This document shows positions 18,169 to 26,044 of a stretch of DNA of 64,000 nucleotides, one piece after another; the stretch's first letter is position 1, and every line of letters begins with the position of its first letter. The DNA comes from Allochromatium humboldtianum (GTDB lineage Bacteria; Pseudomonadota; Gammaproteobacteria; Chromatiales; Chromatiaceae): positions 62,001 to 126,000 of the forward strand of contig NZ_JABZEO010000004.1 in NCBI RefSeq assembly GCF_013385175.1, read 5' to 3'. The translations under genes were made by a program, and so were the position numbers. The notes below the pieces were generated by a model. It had not been told where the DNA came from. It saw nothing but the letters and a program-made list of their open reading frames with translations, and made no database searches.

Positions 18169-19518
18169 ATGTCCGCAATGATCGAGAAGGTTTTGATCGC
18201 CAACCGTGGCGAGATCGCGCTGCGCATCCTGCGCGCCTGCCGCGAACTAGGCATCAAGACGGTCGCCGTCCATTCCGAGGCCGACCGCGATCTCAAGCAC
18301 GTGCTGCTGGCTGACGAATCGGTCTGCATCGGTCCGGCGCCGGCGATGCAGAGTTATCTGAACGTTCCGGCCATCATCAGCGCCGCCGAGGTCACGGATA
18401 CGGTCGCCATCCACCCCGGCTACGGCTTCCTGTCCGAGAACGCCGACTTCGCCGAGCGGGTCGAGAAGTCCGGCTTCATCTTCATCGGCCCGCGTCCCGA
18501 GACCATTCGTCTCATGGGCGACAAAGTCTCGGCCATCGCGGCGATGAAGGCGGCCGGCGTGCCCTGCGTCCCAGGGTCCGACGGTCCGATCGACGACAAC
18601 AAGAAGCGCACCCTGGAGCTGGCGCGCGAGATCGGCTATCCGATCATGATCAAGTCCTCCGGCGGCGGCGGCGGGCGCGGGATGCGCGTCGTGCACTCGG
18701 AGGCGACGCTGCTCAACGCCATCGCCCTCACCCGAGCCGAGGCGGCGGCGGCCTTCAACAACGACATGGTCTACATGGAGAAGTATCTGGAGAACCCGCG
18801 CCATATCGAGTTCCAGGTACTGGCCGACCAGATGGGCAACGCCATCCATCTCGGCGAACGCGACTGCTCGATGCAGCGGCGTCATCAGAAGGTGGTCGAG
18901 GAGGCGCCGGCGCCCGGCATCACCGAGGAGCAGCGGCGCGAGATCGGCGAGCGTTGCGCGGCGGCCTGTCGTTCGATCGGCTATCGCGGGGCGGGGACGT
19001 TCGAGTTCCTCTACGAGAACGGGCAGTTCTATTTCATCGAGATGAACACCCGCGTCCAGGTCGAGCATCCGGTCACGGAGATGATCACAGGCGTCGACAT
19101 CGTCAAGGAGCAGATCCTGATCGCCGCCGGCGAGCCGCTGCGCTACCGCCAGTCGGACATCCAGCTGCGCGGACATGCCATCGAGTGCCGCATCAACGCC
19201 GAGCATCCCGAGACCTTCATCCCCAGCCCGGGCAAGATCACTGACTTCCACGCGCCGGGCGGGCCGGGGGTGCGGGTCGAGACCCACATCTATTCCGGCT
19301 ATACCGTGCCCTGTCACTATGACTCGATGATCGGCAAACTCATCACCCACGGCGAGGATCGTGATTCGGCGGTGGCGCGCATGTGCAATGCCCTGCGCGA
19401 GACAGTCATCGAGGGCATCCACTCCAACATCAAGCTCCAGCGCTCGATCATGCGCGATGGGGCCTTCCTGGCCGGCGGCGCCAATATCCACTATCTGGAG
19501 AAAATGCTCGGCCTCTGA
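18169..19518 (+). CDS. accC: Biotin carboxylase subunit of acetyl-CoA carboxylase
   Basis: A 449-residue ATP-grasp enzyme of exactly the family length. It begins [23 protein letters not shown] 18178 would give the more usual [11 protein letters not shown] start. The ATP lid glycine loop [13 protein letters not shown] (about 164), the carboxybiotin residues [18 protein letters not shown] and the catalytic [16 protein letters not shown] are all intact. It carboxylates the biotin on AccB using bicarbonate and ATP. The 100-base gap after accB is GC-rich with possible hairpins but no T-run, so the genes are probably co-transcribed. Confidence 0.97.
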   Translation: MSAMIEKVLIANRGEIALRILRACRELGIKTVAVHSEADRDLKHVLLADESVCIGPAPAMQSYLNVPAIISAAEVTDTVAIHPGYGFLSENADFAERVEKSGFIFIGPRPETIRLMGDKVSAIAAMKAAGVPCVPGSDGPIDDNKKRTLELAREIGYPIMIKSSGGGGGRGMRVVHSEATLLNAIALTRAEAAAAFNNDMVYMEKYLENPRHIEFQVLADQMGNAIHLGERDCSMQRRHQKVVEEAPAPGITEEQRREIGERCAAACRSIGYRGAGTFEFLYENGQFYFIEMNTRVQVEHPVTEMITGVDIVKEQILIAAGEPLRYRQSDIQLRGHAIECRINAEHPETFIPSPGKITDFHAPGGPGVRVETHIYSGYTVPCHYDSMIGKLITHGEDRDSAVARMCNALRETVIEGIHSNIKLQRSIMRDGAFLAGGANIHYLEKMLGL

Positions 19519-19690
19519 CGCGAGCCGCGTCTCCGACACGGCCAAGGCCGCGCCGGAGACGCCGTTGCGATCAGGCCGTCTCGGCGCGATGCCGGAACTC
19601 GGAGAGATAGTCGAAGACGGTGTCGATATCGATGGGCGCCAACTCACCGAAACGCCGGCCAACAGTCTTCTGGGATAGGCTCTTTGTTCC
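19519..19690. other. Intergenic region with 9-bp inverted repeat after accC
   Basis: Just after accC a perfect inverted repeat GCGTCTCCG / CGGAGACGC is followed by a further CGTCTC copy, giving alternative GC-rich hairpins, none with a T-run. On the minus strand a protein-like reading frame (VGRRFGELAPIDIDTVFDYL... ending at 19571) is present without a good start codon; it may be a remnant of a small gene. No clear promoter was found for the gene at 19691. Confidence 0.35.
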
Positions 19691-20509
19691 ATGTCCGCTT
19701 CGATCTCCCCCGTCGCTCGCTCTGTCCGGCTCGCTGTCCTCACGCTCTGGCTGGCGTTCTGCTCCGGTCAGGATTACGCGCGCGCCGACTGGCGACCCGT
19801 GACGGGGGAACCCTGGCCCGCGTCCGACGCCCCCATCAGCCATCGTGAACGCACCCTGGAGTCGTCGACGGGCCGCACCGTCAGAGCGCATCTGGCGCTG
19901 TTCGATTCACGCCGCTATCGGCTCGCCGTGCTCGATCTGGGGCCGGATCTGGCGTCGGCCTCGGACTGGCCGGAGCACACGCGCGCGGCCGGTCTGCTGG
20001 CGGCGGTCAATGGCGGCTTCTTCCATGCCGACGGTCAGCCGCTCGGGCTGGTCATCGCCGGGGGCGAGCGGCTCAACCGCTTCGAGACGGTCAAGCTCCT
20101 GAGCGGTGTGCTCTATGGCGACGCGCGCGGCATCCATCTGGAGCGGCGCGCACGCTTCCAGTCAAGCCCTGGGATCGACGCCCTGGTGCAGTCCGGCCCC
20201 TATCTGGTCGAACAGGGCCGCGCGGTACGCGGACTCTCGACGAAGGATGTCAGCCGCCGCACCTTCATCGCCACCGACTGGCGCCGTCACTGGATTCTGG
20301 GCGCCACGCGCGATGGCCTGACGCTCGCCGAACTGGCCGAGGCGCTGGCCACGCCCGGTGCGCTCGCGCCCTGGCCGGTGGAGCGTGCGCTCAATCTCGA
20401 CGGCGGCACTTCGACCGGGTTCCTGTTCGATCCCGGCGCCGGACAGGAACCGATCCAGCTGCGCGCGCGCCGTCCGGTGCGCAATCTGGTGGGCGTGCGG
20501 GCGCGTTGA
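19691..20509 (+). CDS. Secreted phosphodiester glycosidase (NAGPA) family protein
   Basis: A 272-residue protein with a signal peptide (about residues 1-32, RLAVLTLWLAFCSGQDYARA) followed by a domain of the phosphodiester glycosidase family (Pfam name NAGPA). The signature AVNGGFFHADGQPLGLV lies at about 109-125 and the second signature ALNLDGGTSTGFLF at about 235-248. The prototype removes GlcNAc from GlcNAc-1-phosphodiesters, but bacterial substrates are mostly unknown, perhaps cell-surface glycans. The stop shares one base with the next ATG (TGATG), so it is coupled to the NERD gene. A decayed partial copy of this gene lies at 32066-32192. Confidence 0.82.
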   Translation: MSASISPVARSVRLAVLTLWLAFCSGQDYARADWRPVTGEPWPASDAPISHRERTLESSTGRTVRAHLALFDSRRYRLAVLDLGPDLASASDWPEHTRAAGLLAAVNGGFFHADGQPLGLVIAGGERLNRFETVKLLSGVLYGDARGIHLERRARFQSSPGIDALVQSGPYLVEQGRAVRGLSTKDVSRRTFIATDWRRHWILGATRDGLTLAELAEALATPGALAPWPVERALNLDGGTSTGFLFDPGAGQEPIQLRARRPVRNLVGVRAR

Positions 20510-21303
20510 TGACGGCGCTGCTCTGGCTGATCCCGATCGCGCTGGCGGGGCTGGGTCTGGCGCTCTGGCGTCGTGCGCGGGCGATCCAGGGGTACGGTCG
20601 CGACGGCGAGCGTCTGGTCGGAGCGGCCCTGGAACGGCTGTTCCCGGCCGTCGTCCATGACGTGATCCTGCCGACCGCGCGCGGCGGTCTGACCCAGATC
20701 GATCATATCGCCCTCACACCCAAGGGACTGCTGGTGGTCGAGACCAAGCATTATCGCGGCACGATCCTGGGCAAGCCCGAAGACCGGCACTGGGTGCAGC
20801 AGCGCGATCAGGATCGTCGGACGTTCCAGAATCCGTGCCGTCAGAACTACGCGCATGTCAAGGCTGTCGAGGCGCTGGGACTCGACGTGCCGATCCTGGA
20901 ACGGGTGGTCTTCACGGATTCGGCGCGCTTTCCGCATGGGCTGCCGGAGGGCGTGTCGCAACTGGCGACGCTGGAAACCGATCTGGCGCCCTGGCGTCGC
21001 GGCCGGGTGTCGCCCAAGCTGCGCCGTGCCTGGAAGGCGTTGCAGCCGGCGATCAGACAGGATGCCAAAGCCCGTCGCGCCCACCGGCGCGGACTGCGCG
21101 CACGGTATGGCTGGGATCGGCGCCGGCTGGCGGCCGGCGTCTGCTTCGCCCTGGCGGCGGTGTCGGCGTTCGGACTCCAGCAGTCGTCCGGCGATCCGGC
21201 GCTACTCAGCCGAATGGCCGACCTTGGTTCGAGCGGGTCGACACTCATCGAGCGGCTGATGCGCGTCTGGTCCGAATCCCTGCGATTCGACGCTCAACGC
21301 TGA
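20509..21303 (+). CDS. Membrane-anchored NERD-domain protein
   Basis: A 264-residue protein with an N-terminal membrane helix (about 4-20), a NERD domain (about 28-140) and a second hydrophobic helix near residues 205-225. NERD (nuclease-related domain) residues are present: a GRDGERLVG start, the aspartate in QIDHIAL and the glutamate and lysine in LLVVETKHYRG, which match a PD-(D/E)XK nuclease core. A DNA-processing role is inferred; no activity is established for most family members. ATG 20509 overlaps the preceding stop. The gene ends 10 bases inside the opposing cobE. Confidence 0.85.
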   Translation: MTALLWLIPIALAGLGLALWRRARAIQGYGRDGERLVGAALERLFPAVVHDVILPTARGGLTQIDHIALTPKGLLVVETKHYRGTILGKPEDRHWVQQRDQDRRTFQNPCRQNYAHVKAVEALGLDVPILERVVFTDSARFPHGLPEGVSQLATLETDLAPWRRGRVSPKLRRAWKALQPAIRQDAKARRAHRRGLRARYGWDRRRLAAGVCFALAAVSAFGLQQSSGDPALLSRMADLGSSGSTLIERLMRVWSESLRFDAQR

Positions 21304-21692
21304 GACCGACGCGCCACGGCCACCGTCACGGCCTTGCCGTCCTCGCCGCGATGGATCTGTTTGGCGACCAGCAAGTCACCACCGCTCGCAGCCAGCCGCG
21401 CGGCAGCTTCCGCGACGCTCGGGGCGCCGACTTCGCCGACCACGCGCCCGGAGGGCGTCGGAACCGCGACCCCGGCCAGCACCTCGGCCGGATAGAACCG
21501 CAACGGCCAGCCGCGTCGGCGCGCCAGCTCCAGCAAGGCGGGTTCATCGGATTTGCGCGCGTGGCTGGCCAGACAGACCACTACGACCGCACCGAGCGGA
21601 CTCAGCGCCGTGTCGATGGCCCGCTCCAGACTTGCCGCTGCCACGCCGTGCTGACAGCCCAGGCCGACGGCGACTGCGATGGGTTCGTCCAT
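21294..21692 (-). CDS. cobE: CobE / CbiG C-terminal-domain protein, cobalamin synthesis
   Basis: A 132-residue single-domain protein beginning MDEPIAVAVGLGCQHGVAAASLERAI and continuing with VVVCLASHARKSDEPALLELA, the pattern of the CbiG C-terminal domain found alone as CobE in aerobic-pathway organisms. It takes part in corrin-ring synthesis; its exact step is debated. I start it at ATG 21692 because the frame upstream is unlike the family. It is divergent from the CNNM genes and physically separate from the other cobalamin genes, with cobB 3 kb away. Confidence 0.8.
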   Translation of the reverse strand: MDEPIAVAVGLGCQHGVAAASLERAIDTALSPLGAVVVVCLASHARKSDEPALLELARRRGWPLRFYPAEVLAGVAVPTPSGRVVGEVGAPSVAEAAARLAASGGDLLVAKQIHRGEDGKAVTVAVARRSQR

Positions 21693-21853
21693 TGGCTCTG
21701 CTTTCACCTCTGTCAGCACGTCGGTTAAACTGCCGCGCCTATGAATCCAACCAATGCATGTCAAACACCGATGGCCTCCGAGGACTCGGACGACCCCGAC
21801 AGTCCCGACTCGATCCTTGAAGCCCATTTACCGCACGACTGGAGGGGGCGGCG

Positions 21854-23194
21854 ATGACCCTGGCAACGCCACTGATCGTCGTCTTCCTCATCCTCGTCAA
21901 TGCCCTCTACGTCGCCGCCGAGTTCGCGCTCGTCGGGGCGCGTGCGACCCGCGTCGAACAGCTCGCCCTAGAGGGTAATCGGCTAGCGGCGGCCGTGCTA
22001 CAGATCCTGCGCGACACACAGCGTCTGGATCACTACATCGCCGCCTGCCAGATCGGCATCACGCTCTCCAGTCTGATCCTGGGCGCCTTCGGTCAGGCGA
22101 CGATCGGCATCGCGCTCGGCGTCCTGCTGGACACGCACACCGGACTCGAACCGCTGAGCGCCCATGCCCTGGCGGCCACCATCACGCTGGTGTTCCTGAC
22201 GGCGACGCAGGTCGTGCTGGGCGAGCTCATCCCCAAGACCATCGCGCTGCAATATCCGGTCGGCACGGCGCTCTACACCTACTGGCCGTTGCGCTGGTCG
22301 CTGACGCTGTTCGCGCCCTTCATCCGGTTGCTCAACGGCAGTGGTGCGCTGATCCTGAGGCGTCTGGGCGTCAGCGCCGACGCCGGCCACCGCCATATCC
22401 ATGCCCCCGAGGAGATCGATCTGCTGATCCGCGAGAGTCGTGCCGGTGGGCTACTGGAGGACCGGGAGAGCGAGCGGTTGCGCGAAGCGCTGCAACTCGG
22501 ACGGCATCGGGTGCGACAGCTCATGGTGCCACGGCGGCGGATCGCCGGTCTGGATCTGAGCGCGCCTCTGGATGCGCTACTGGAACGCCTGGACGCCAGC
22601 CCCTACACCCGGCTGCTGGTCCATGAGGGCTCGCTCGACGACCCCATCGGTTATCTGCACGTCAAGGACGTGGCCATCGCCATCGCGGCGGGCGGCCGGC
22701 TGGAGGATCTGCGCGCCCTGGTGCGACCGCTCCTGACCCTGCCGAGCCGTCTGACCATCGACCGCGCCCTGGGTCAGATGCGCGAGCGGCGCGCCCGCAT
22801 CGCGATCCTGGTCGACGAATACGGCGATCTCGAAGGACTGCTGAGCCTGGAGGATATCATCCGCGAGCTGCTCGGCGAGCTGTCGGACGAGTTCAAATCC
22901 AATCCGGCCCTGAAACCCGTGCGCCTGTCCGACGTGCGCTGGCGTCTGCCCGGACGTCTGCCGCTCGACGAGTTGATCGATTGGGCCGCCAGCCAGGGTC
23001 TGAGTGACTGGGAGCGCGGCGAGGCCGAGACCCTGGCCGGCTGGCTGCTGGAACGGCTCGACGCCATCCCCGAGGGCCGCTGCTCGCTGAAGAGCGACGG
23101 CCTGCTGTTCGAGATCGAGCGTCTGGATGGAGCGGCCATCGAATCCGTGCTGATCGACCGGCTCCAGCCGGCGGAGGAGGGCGCGGATGCTTGA
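21854..23194 (+). CDS. CNNM/CorC-type transporter with CBS pair (first of two)
   Basis: A 446-residue membrane protein often annotated as hemolysin. The N-terminal DUF21/CNNM transmembrane domain (about 5-190) has FILVNALYVAAEFALVGARATRVE and QIGITLSSLILGAFGQ. A paired CBS module follows (about 205-330, LMVPRRRIAGLDL and IAILVDEYGDLEGLLSLEDIIREL), then a C-terminal CorC/HlyC domain (about 345-440). Known relatives are linked to Mg2+ or Co2+ efflux, with the CBS pair sensing nucleotides. Its end overlaps the next homologue by 8 bases. Its place among cobalamin genes hints at divalent-metal homeostasis, but this is inference. Confidence 0.88.
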   Translation: MTLATPLIVVFLILVNALYVAAEFALVGARATRVEQLALEGNRLAAAVLQILRDTQRLDHYIAACQIGITLSSLILGAFGQATIGIALGVLLDTHTGLEPLSAHALAATITLVFLTATQVVLGELIPKTIALQYPVGTALYTYWPLRWSLTLFAPFIRLLNGSGALILRRLGVSADAGHRHIHAPEEIDLLIRESRAGGLLEDRESERLREALQLGRHRVRQLMVPRRRIAGLDLSAPLDALLERLDASPYTRLLVHEGSLDDPIGYLHVKDVAIAIAAGGRLEDLRALVRPLLTLPSRLTIDRALGQMRERRARIAILVDEYGDLEGLLSLEDIIRELLGELSDEFKSNPALKPVRLSDVRWRLPGRLPLDELIDWAASQGLSDWERGEAETLAGWLLERLDAIPEGRCSLKSDGLLFEIERLDGAAIESVLIDRLQPAEEGADA

Positions 23195-24509
23195 GTTCAT
23201 CTGGATGCTGGCGGTGATCCTGATCCTGGTCGCGCTCAACGGACTGTTCGTGGCCGCCGAGTTCGCCATCATCGGCGCCCCGCGCGCGGTGCTGGCGGCG
23301 CGTGCCGAGGGCGGCGACCGGCTGGCGCGGCGTCTCCTGCACACGCTCGACGATCCGGCCCGACTCGACCGCTACGTGGCCACGGCGCAACTGGGCATCA
23401 CCTTCGCCAGCCTGGGACTGGGCATGTATGGCGAGCACAGTCTGGCGCTGTATTTCGAGCGCTGGCTGACGCTGGCCGGACTGTCATCCGGCGACGCGCT
23501 GCTGGCGGCCCATGGTCTGGCTTCGATTCTGGCGATCGCCGCCATCACCTATCTGCATATCGTGCTGGGCGAGATGATCCCCAAGGCGCTGGCGCTCAAC
23601 GACGCCCTGCGCGTGGCGCTCTGGGTGACGCCGAGTCTGCTGCTGATCGGCCTGCTGCTCTATCCGCTGACGCGCGCACTCAATCTCCTGGGCAACTTTC
23701 TGCTGCGCCGGGTCGGGATCGAGCGTGGGCGCGGGGCGCATCATTATCTGGCCCCGAAGGAACTCGAATCCGTGGCGCGCGAGAGTCAGGCCGTGGGGCT
23801 GATCAGCGAGGAGAGCGGGCGCATCTTTCGCGAACTCGCCGACTTCAGCGCCATCACCGCCGTCGAGGCCATGGTGCCCCGGGTGCGTGCGCACGGCATC
23901 CCGCTCGACGCGAGCGATGCGCGTCTGCGCGAGATCCTGCAACGCCATCGTCACACGCGCTATCCGGTCTATCAGGACGATCTCGACCACATCGTCGGCA
24001 CCGTGCATATCAAGGATCTGCTGCGTCTGCTGCCCGAGCGGCGCGGACTGCGGCGCGAGGTGGTGCGCGAGACCGCCTATCTGCCTGAGACGGCCACCCT
24101 CGATGACGTCCTGATCGCCATCGAGCGCACCCACAATCAGATGATCGTGGTCATGGACGAGCACGGCGGCACGGCCGGCATCCTCACCATCGAGGACATC
24201 TGCGCCGAGGCGGTGGGCGACATCGAGGAAGGGGCCGACGACGTTCCGGACGTCGTCCCGGCCGGGCCGGGGCGGTATATCGTCCAGGGCGCGGTGCGGC
24301 TCGACACGCTCGGCGACATCACCGGCCAGGTGCTGGAGCATCCTGAGGTGGATACGGTCTCGGGGCTGATCCTCAGCGAGCTGGGGCGTCCGCCCCGCGT
24401 CGGGGATCGCGTCCGGTGGTCGGGGCTGGACTTCGATGTCACGGGATTGATCGGGCGCGGCGTGCGTCAGGCGATCGTGACCCGGCGCTCTCAGGGGCTT
24501 GATTCTTAG
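23187..24509 (+). CDS. CNNM/CorC-type transporter with CBS pair (second of two)
   Basis: A 440-residue paralogue of the preceding gene with the same plan: CNNM membrane domain (LNGLFVAAEFAIIGAPRAV, AQLGITFASLGLGMYGE), two CBS domains (MVPRVRAHGIPLDAS; MIVVMDEHGGTAGILTIEDI) and a CorC/HlyC C-terminal domain (GRYIVQGAVRLDTLGDITG). Start ATG 23187 overlaps the first gene's end, so the two are translated together and could form a heteromer, as in other tandem CNNM pairs. The transported ion cannot be told from sequence. cobB follows after 15 bases. Confidence 0.88.
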   Translation: MLEFIWMLAVILILVALNGLFVAAEFAIIGAPRAVLAARAEGGDRLARRLLHTLDDPARLDRYVATAQLGITFASLGLGMYGEHSLALYFERWLTLAGLSSGDALLAAHGLASILAIAAITYLHIVLGEMIPKALALNDALRVALWVTPSLLLIGLLLYPLTRALNLLGNFLLRRVGIERGRGAHHYLAPKELESVARESQAVGLISEESGRIFRELADFSAITAVEAMVPRVRAHGIPLDASDARLREILQRHRHTRYPVYQDDLDHIVGTVHIKDLLRLLPERRGLRREVVRETAYLPETATLDDVLIAIERTHNQMIVVMDEHGGTAGILTIEDICAEAVGDIEEGADDVPDVVPAGPGRYIVQGAVRLDTLGDITGQVLEHPEVDTVSGLILSELGRPPRVGDRVRWSGLDFDVTGLIGRGVRQAIVTRRSQGLDS

Positions 24510-24524
24510 CCTGGATCGATATTC

Positions 24525-25850
24525 ATGTCAGACCCCATCGTTCGTCATTGTCCCGCGCTCTTTCTCACCGCCTGCTCGTCCGGTCAGGGCAAGACCACGG
24601 TGGTCGCGGCGCTCGCCCGCCATCATCGCCGGCTCGGGCGGCGGGTGCGGGTGTTCAAGACCGGGCCGGATTTTCTCGATCCGATGATTCTGGCGCGCGC
24701 CAGCGGCGCCGAGGTCGGGCCGCTTGATCTCTGGATGGTGGGCGAGGCGCTGTGTCGGCGCAAGCTCTATGAGGCGGCGGGTGAGGCGGATCTGATCCTG
24801 GTCGAGGGAGCGATGGGGCTGTTCGACGGCTCGCCCTCGGGCGCGGATCTGGCCGAGACCTTCGGGCTGCCGGTCGCGGCCCTGATCGATGCGCGCGGCA
24901 TGGGCCAGACCTTCGGCGCGCTGGCGCTTGGGCTGACGAGCTATCGGCCGTCGCTGCGTTTTGCCGGGATCGCGGCCAATCAGGTCGGCAGCGCCCGACA
25001 TGCCGAGATGGTTGCGGCGGGGCTACCGGAGTCGGTGCGCTATCTGGGGGCGATTCCGCGTCTGAGCGAGGCGGCGTTGCCGAGCCGGCATCTGGGTCTG
25101 GTCCAGGCATCCGAGATCGCCGATCTCGACCATCGGCTCGATGCGGCGGCCGATCGGCTCACCGGGCTGGCGCTGGCCGAGCTACCGGAACCCGTGGCCT
25201 TCGCGCCGCCGTCTGCGTCCGAATGCGAACCTGAGTCCGAGCCACTACAGCCCTGGCTCGCCGGACGCCGGATCGCCGTCGCGCGCGATGCGGCCTTCTC
25301 CTTCCTCTATGCCGACAATCTGCGTCTGCTCGAAGCGCTGGGGGCGGAACTGAGTTTCTTCTCGCCGCTCGCCGACCCGGATGTCAGCGCCGATGCCATC
25401 TATCTGCCCGGCGGCTACCCCGAGCTGCATCTCCAGACGCTCGCGGCCAACACGGGCATGAAACGCGCCCTGCGCGCCCATGTCGACGCCGGTCGTCCGC
25501 TCTATGCCGAGTGCGGCGGGATGCTCTATCTGCTGGACCATCTGGCCGACAAAACGGGTCAGGGCGCGGATCTGGCCGGACTGCTGCCGGGACGCGGCCG
25601 GATGCAGGCGCGTCTGGCCGGACTCGGGATGCAGTCGCTCGACACGCCGTTCGGGCGGCTGCGCGGTCACAGCTTCCATCATTCAACGATGGAGACGCCG
25701 GTGGCGCCGGTCGCCTTCAGCCAGCGCCAGCGCGATGGGCAGGCGGGCGAACCCGTCTACCGCCTGGGATCGCTCCAGGCCAGCTATCTGCACCTCTATT
25801 TTCCGTCCGCGCCTCGGGCGGCGGCGGCGCTGTTTATCGATCAGGATTGA
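24525..25850 (+). CDS. cobB: Cobyrinate / hydrogenobyrinate a,c-diamide synthase
   Basis: A 441-residue CobB/CbiA enzyme that amidates the a and c carboxylates of the corrin ring with glutamine and ATP. It has an N-terminal dethiobiotin-synthase-like ATPase domain (LTACSSGQGKTTVVAALA at about 14-31, then VFKTGPDFLDP) and a C-terminal glutamine amidotransferase domain. The catalytic cysteine is in RPLYAECGGMLYL (about 328) and the usual histidine in GHSFHHSTM. It lies immediately after the CNNM pair. Whether the substrate is the cobalt-free or cobalt-bound form is not shown by the sequence. Confidence 0.94.
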   Translation: MSDPIVRHCPALFLTACSSGQGKTTVVAALARHHRRLGRRVRVFKTGPDFLDPMILARASGAEVGPLDLWMVGEALCRRKLYEAAGEADLILVEGAMGLFDGSPSGADLAETFGLPVAALIDARGMGQTFGALALGLTSYRPSLRFAGIAANQVGSARHAEMVAAGLPESVRYLGAIPRLSEAALPSRHLGLVQASEIADLDHRLDAAADRLTGLALAELPEPVAFAPPSASECEPESEPLQPWLAGRRIAVARDAAFSFLYADNLRLLEALGAELSFFSPLADPDVSADAIYLPGGYPELHLQTLAANTGMKRALRAHVDAGRPLYAECGGMLYLLDHLADKTGQGADLAGLLPGRGRMQARLAGLGMQSLDTPFGRLRGHSFHHSTMETPVAPVAFSQRQRDGQAGEPVYRLGSLQASYLHLYFPSAPRAAAALFIDQD

Positions 25851-25859
25851 GGATGGCGG

Positions 25860-26044
25860 ATGACCAAGTATCTCATCGAGGTCTACTGGGGGTGACAAAG
25901 ATCAAGGCTTCATCGCCATCGTGCCCGATCTTCACAGCTACTCGGCATTCGGCGAGACGGCGACGGAAGTCGTCCGCGAGCTGGAAGACGCTCAAACCGT
26001 CCGTCTGGCTCGAAGCCTGCCGCGTCAGAGTGTCAGATGCATAG
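25860..26044 (+). pseudogene. Frameshifted HicB-family antitoxin relic
   Basis: The reading starts ATG at 25860 as MTKYLIEVYWG then meets TGA. Dropping one base in the GGGGG run near 25890 restores DKDQGFIAIVPDLHSYSAFG and onward through TEVVRELEDA, the N-terminal fold of solitary HicB-like antitoxins. A second frame change near 25995 restores SVWLEAC, the usual end of that domain, before a TAG at 26042-26044. Two shifts in about 180 bases indicate a dead gene unless there are sequencing errors. No hicA partner is adjacent. The stop of the opposing helicase gene (26025) lies inside it, so this is a junction of the accessory island. Confidence 0.7.

Noticed and set aside
18247-19743. A long antisense frame over accC
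   Set aside because: Shadow of accC; no recognisable domain and no ribosome site.
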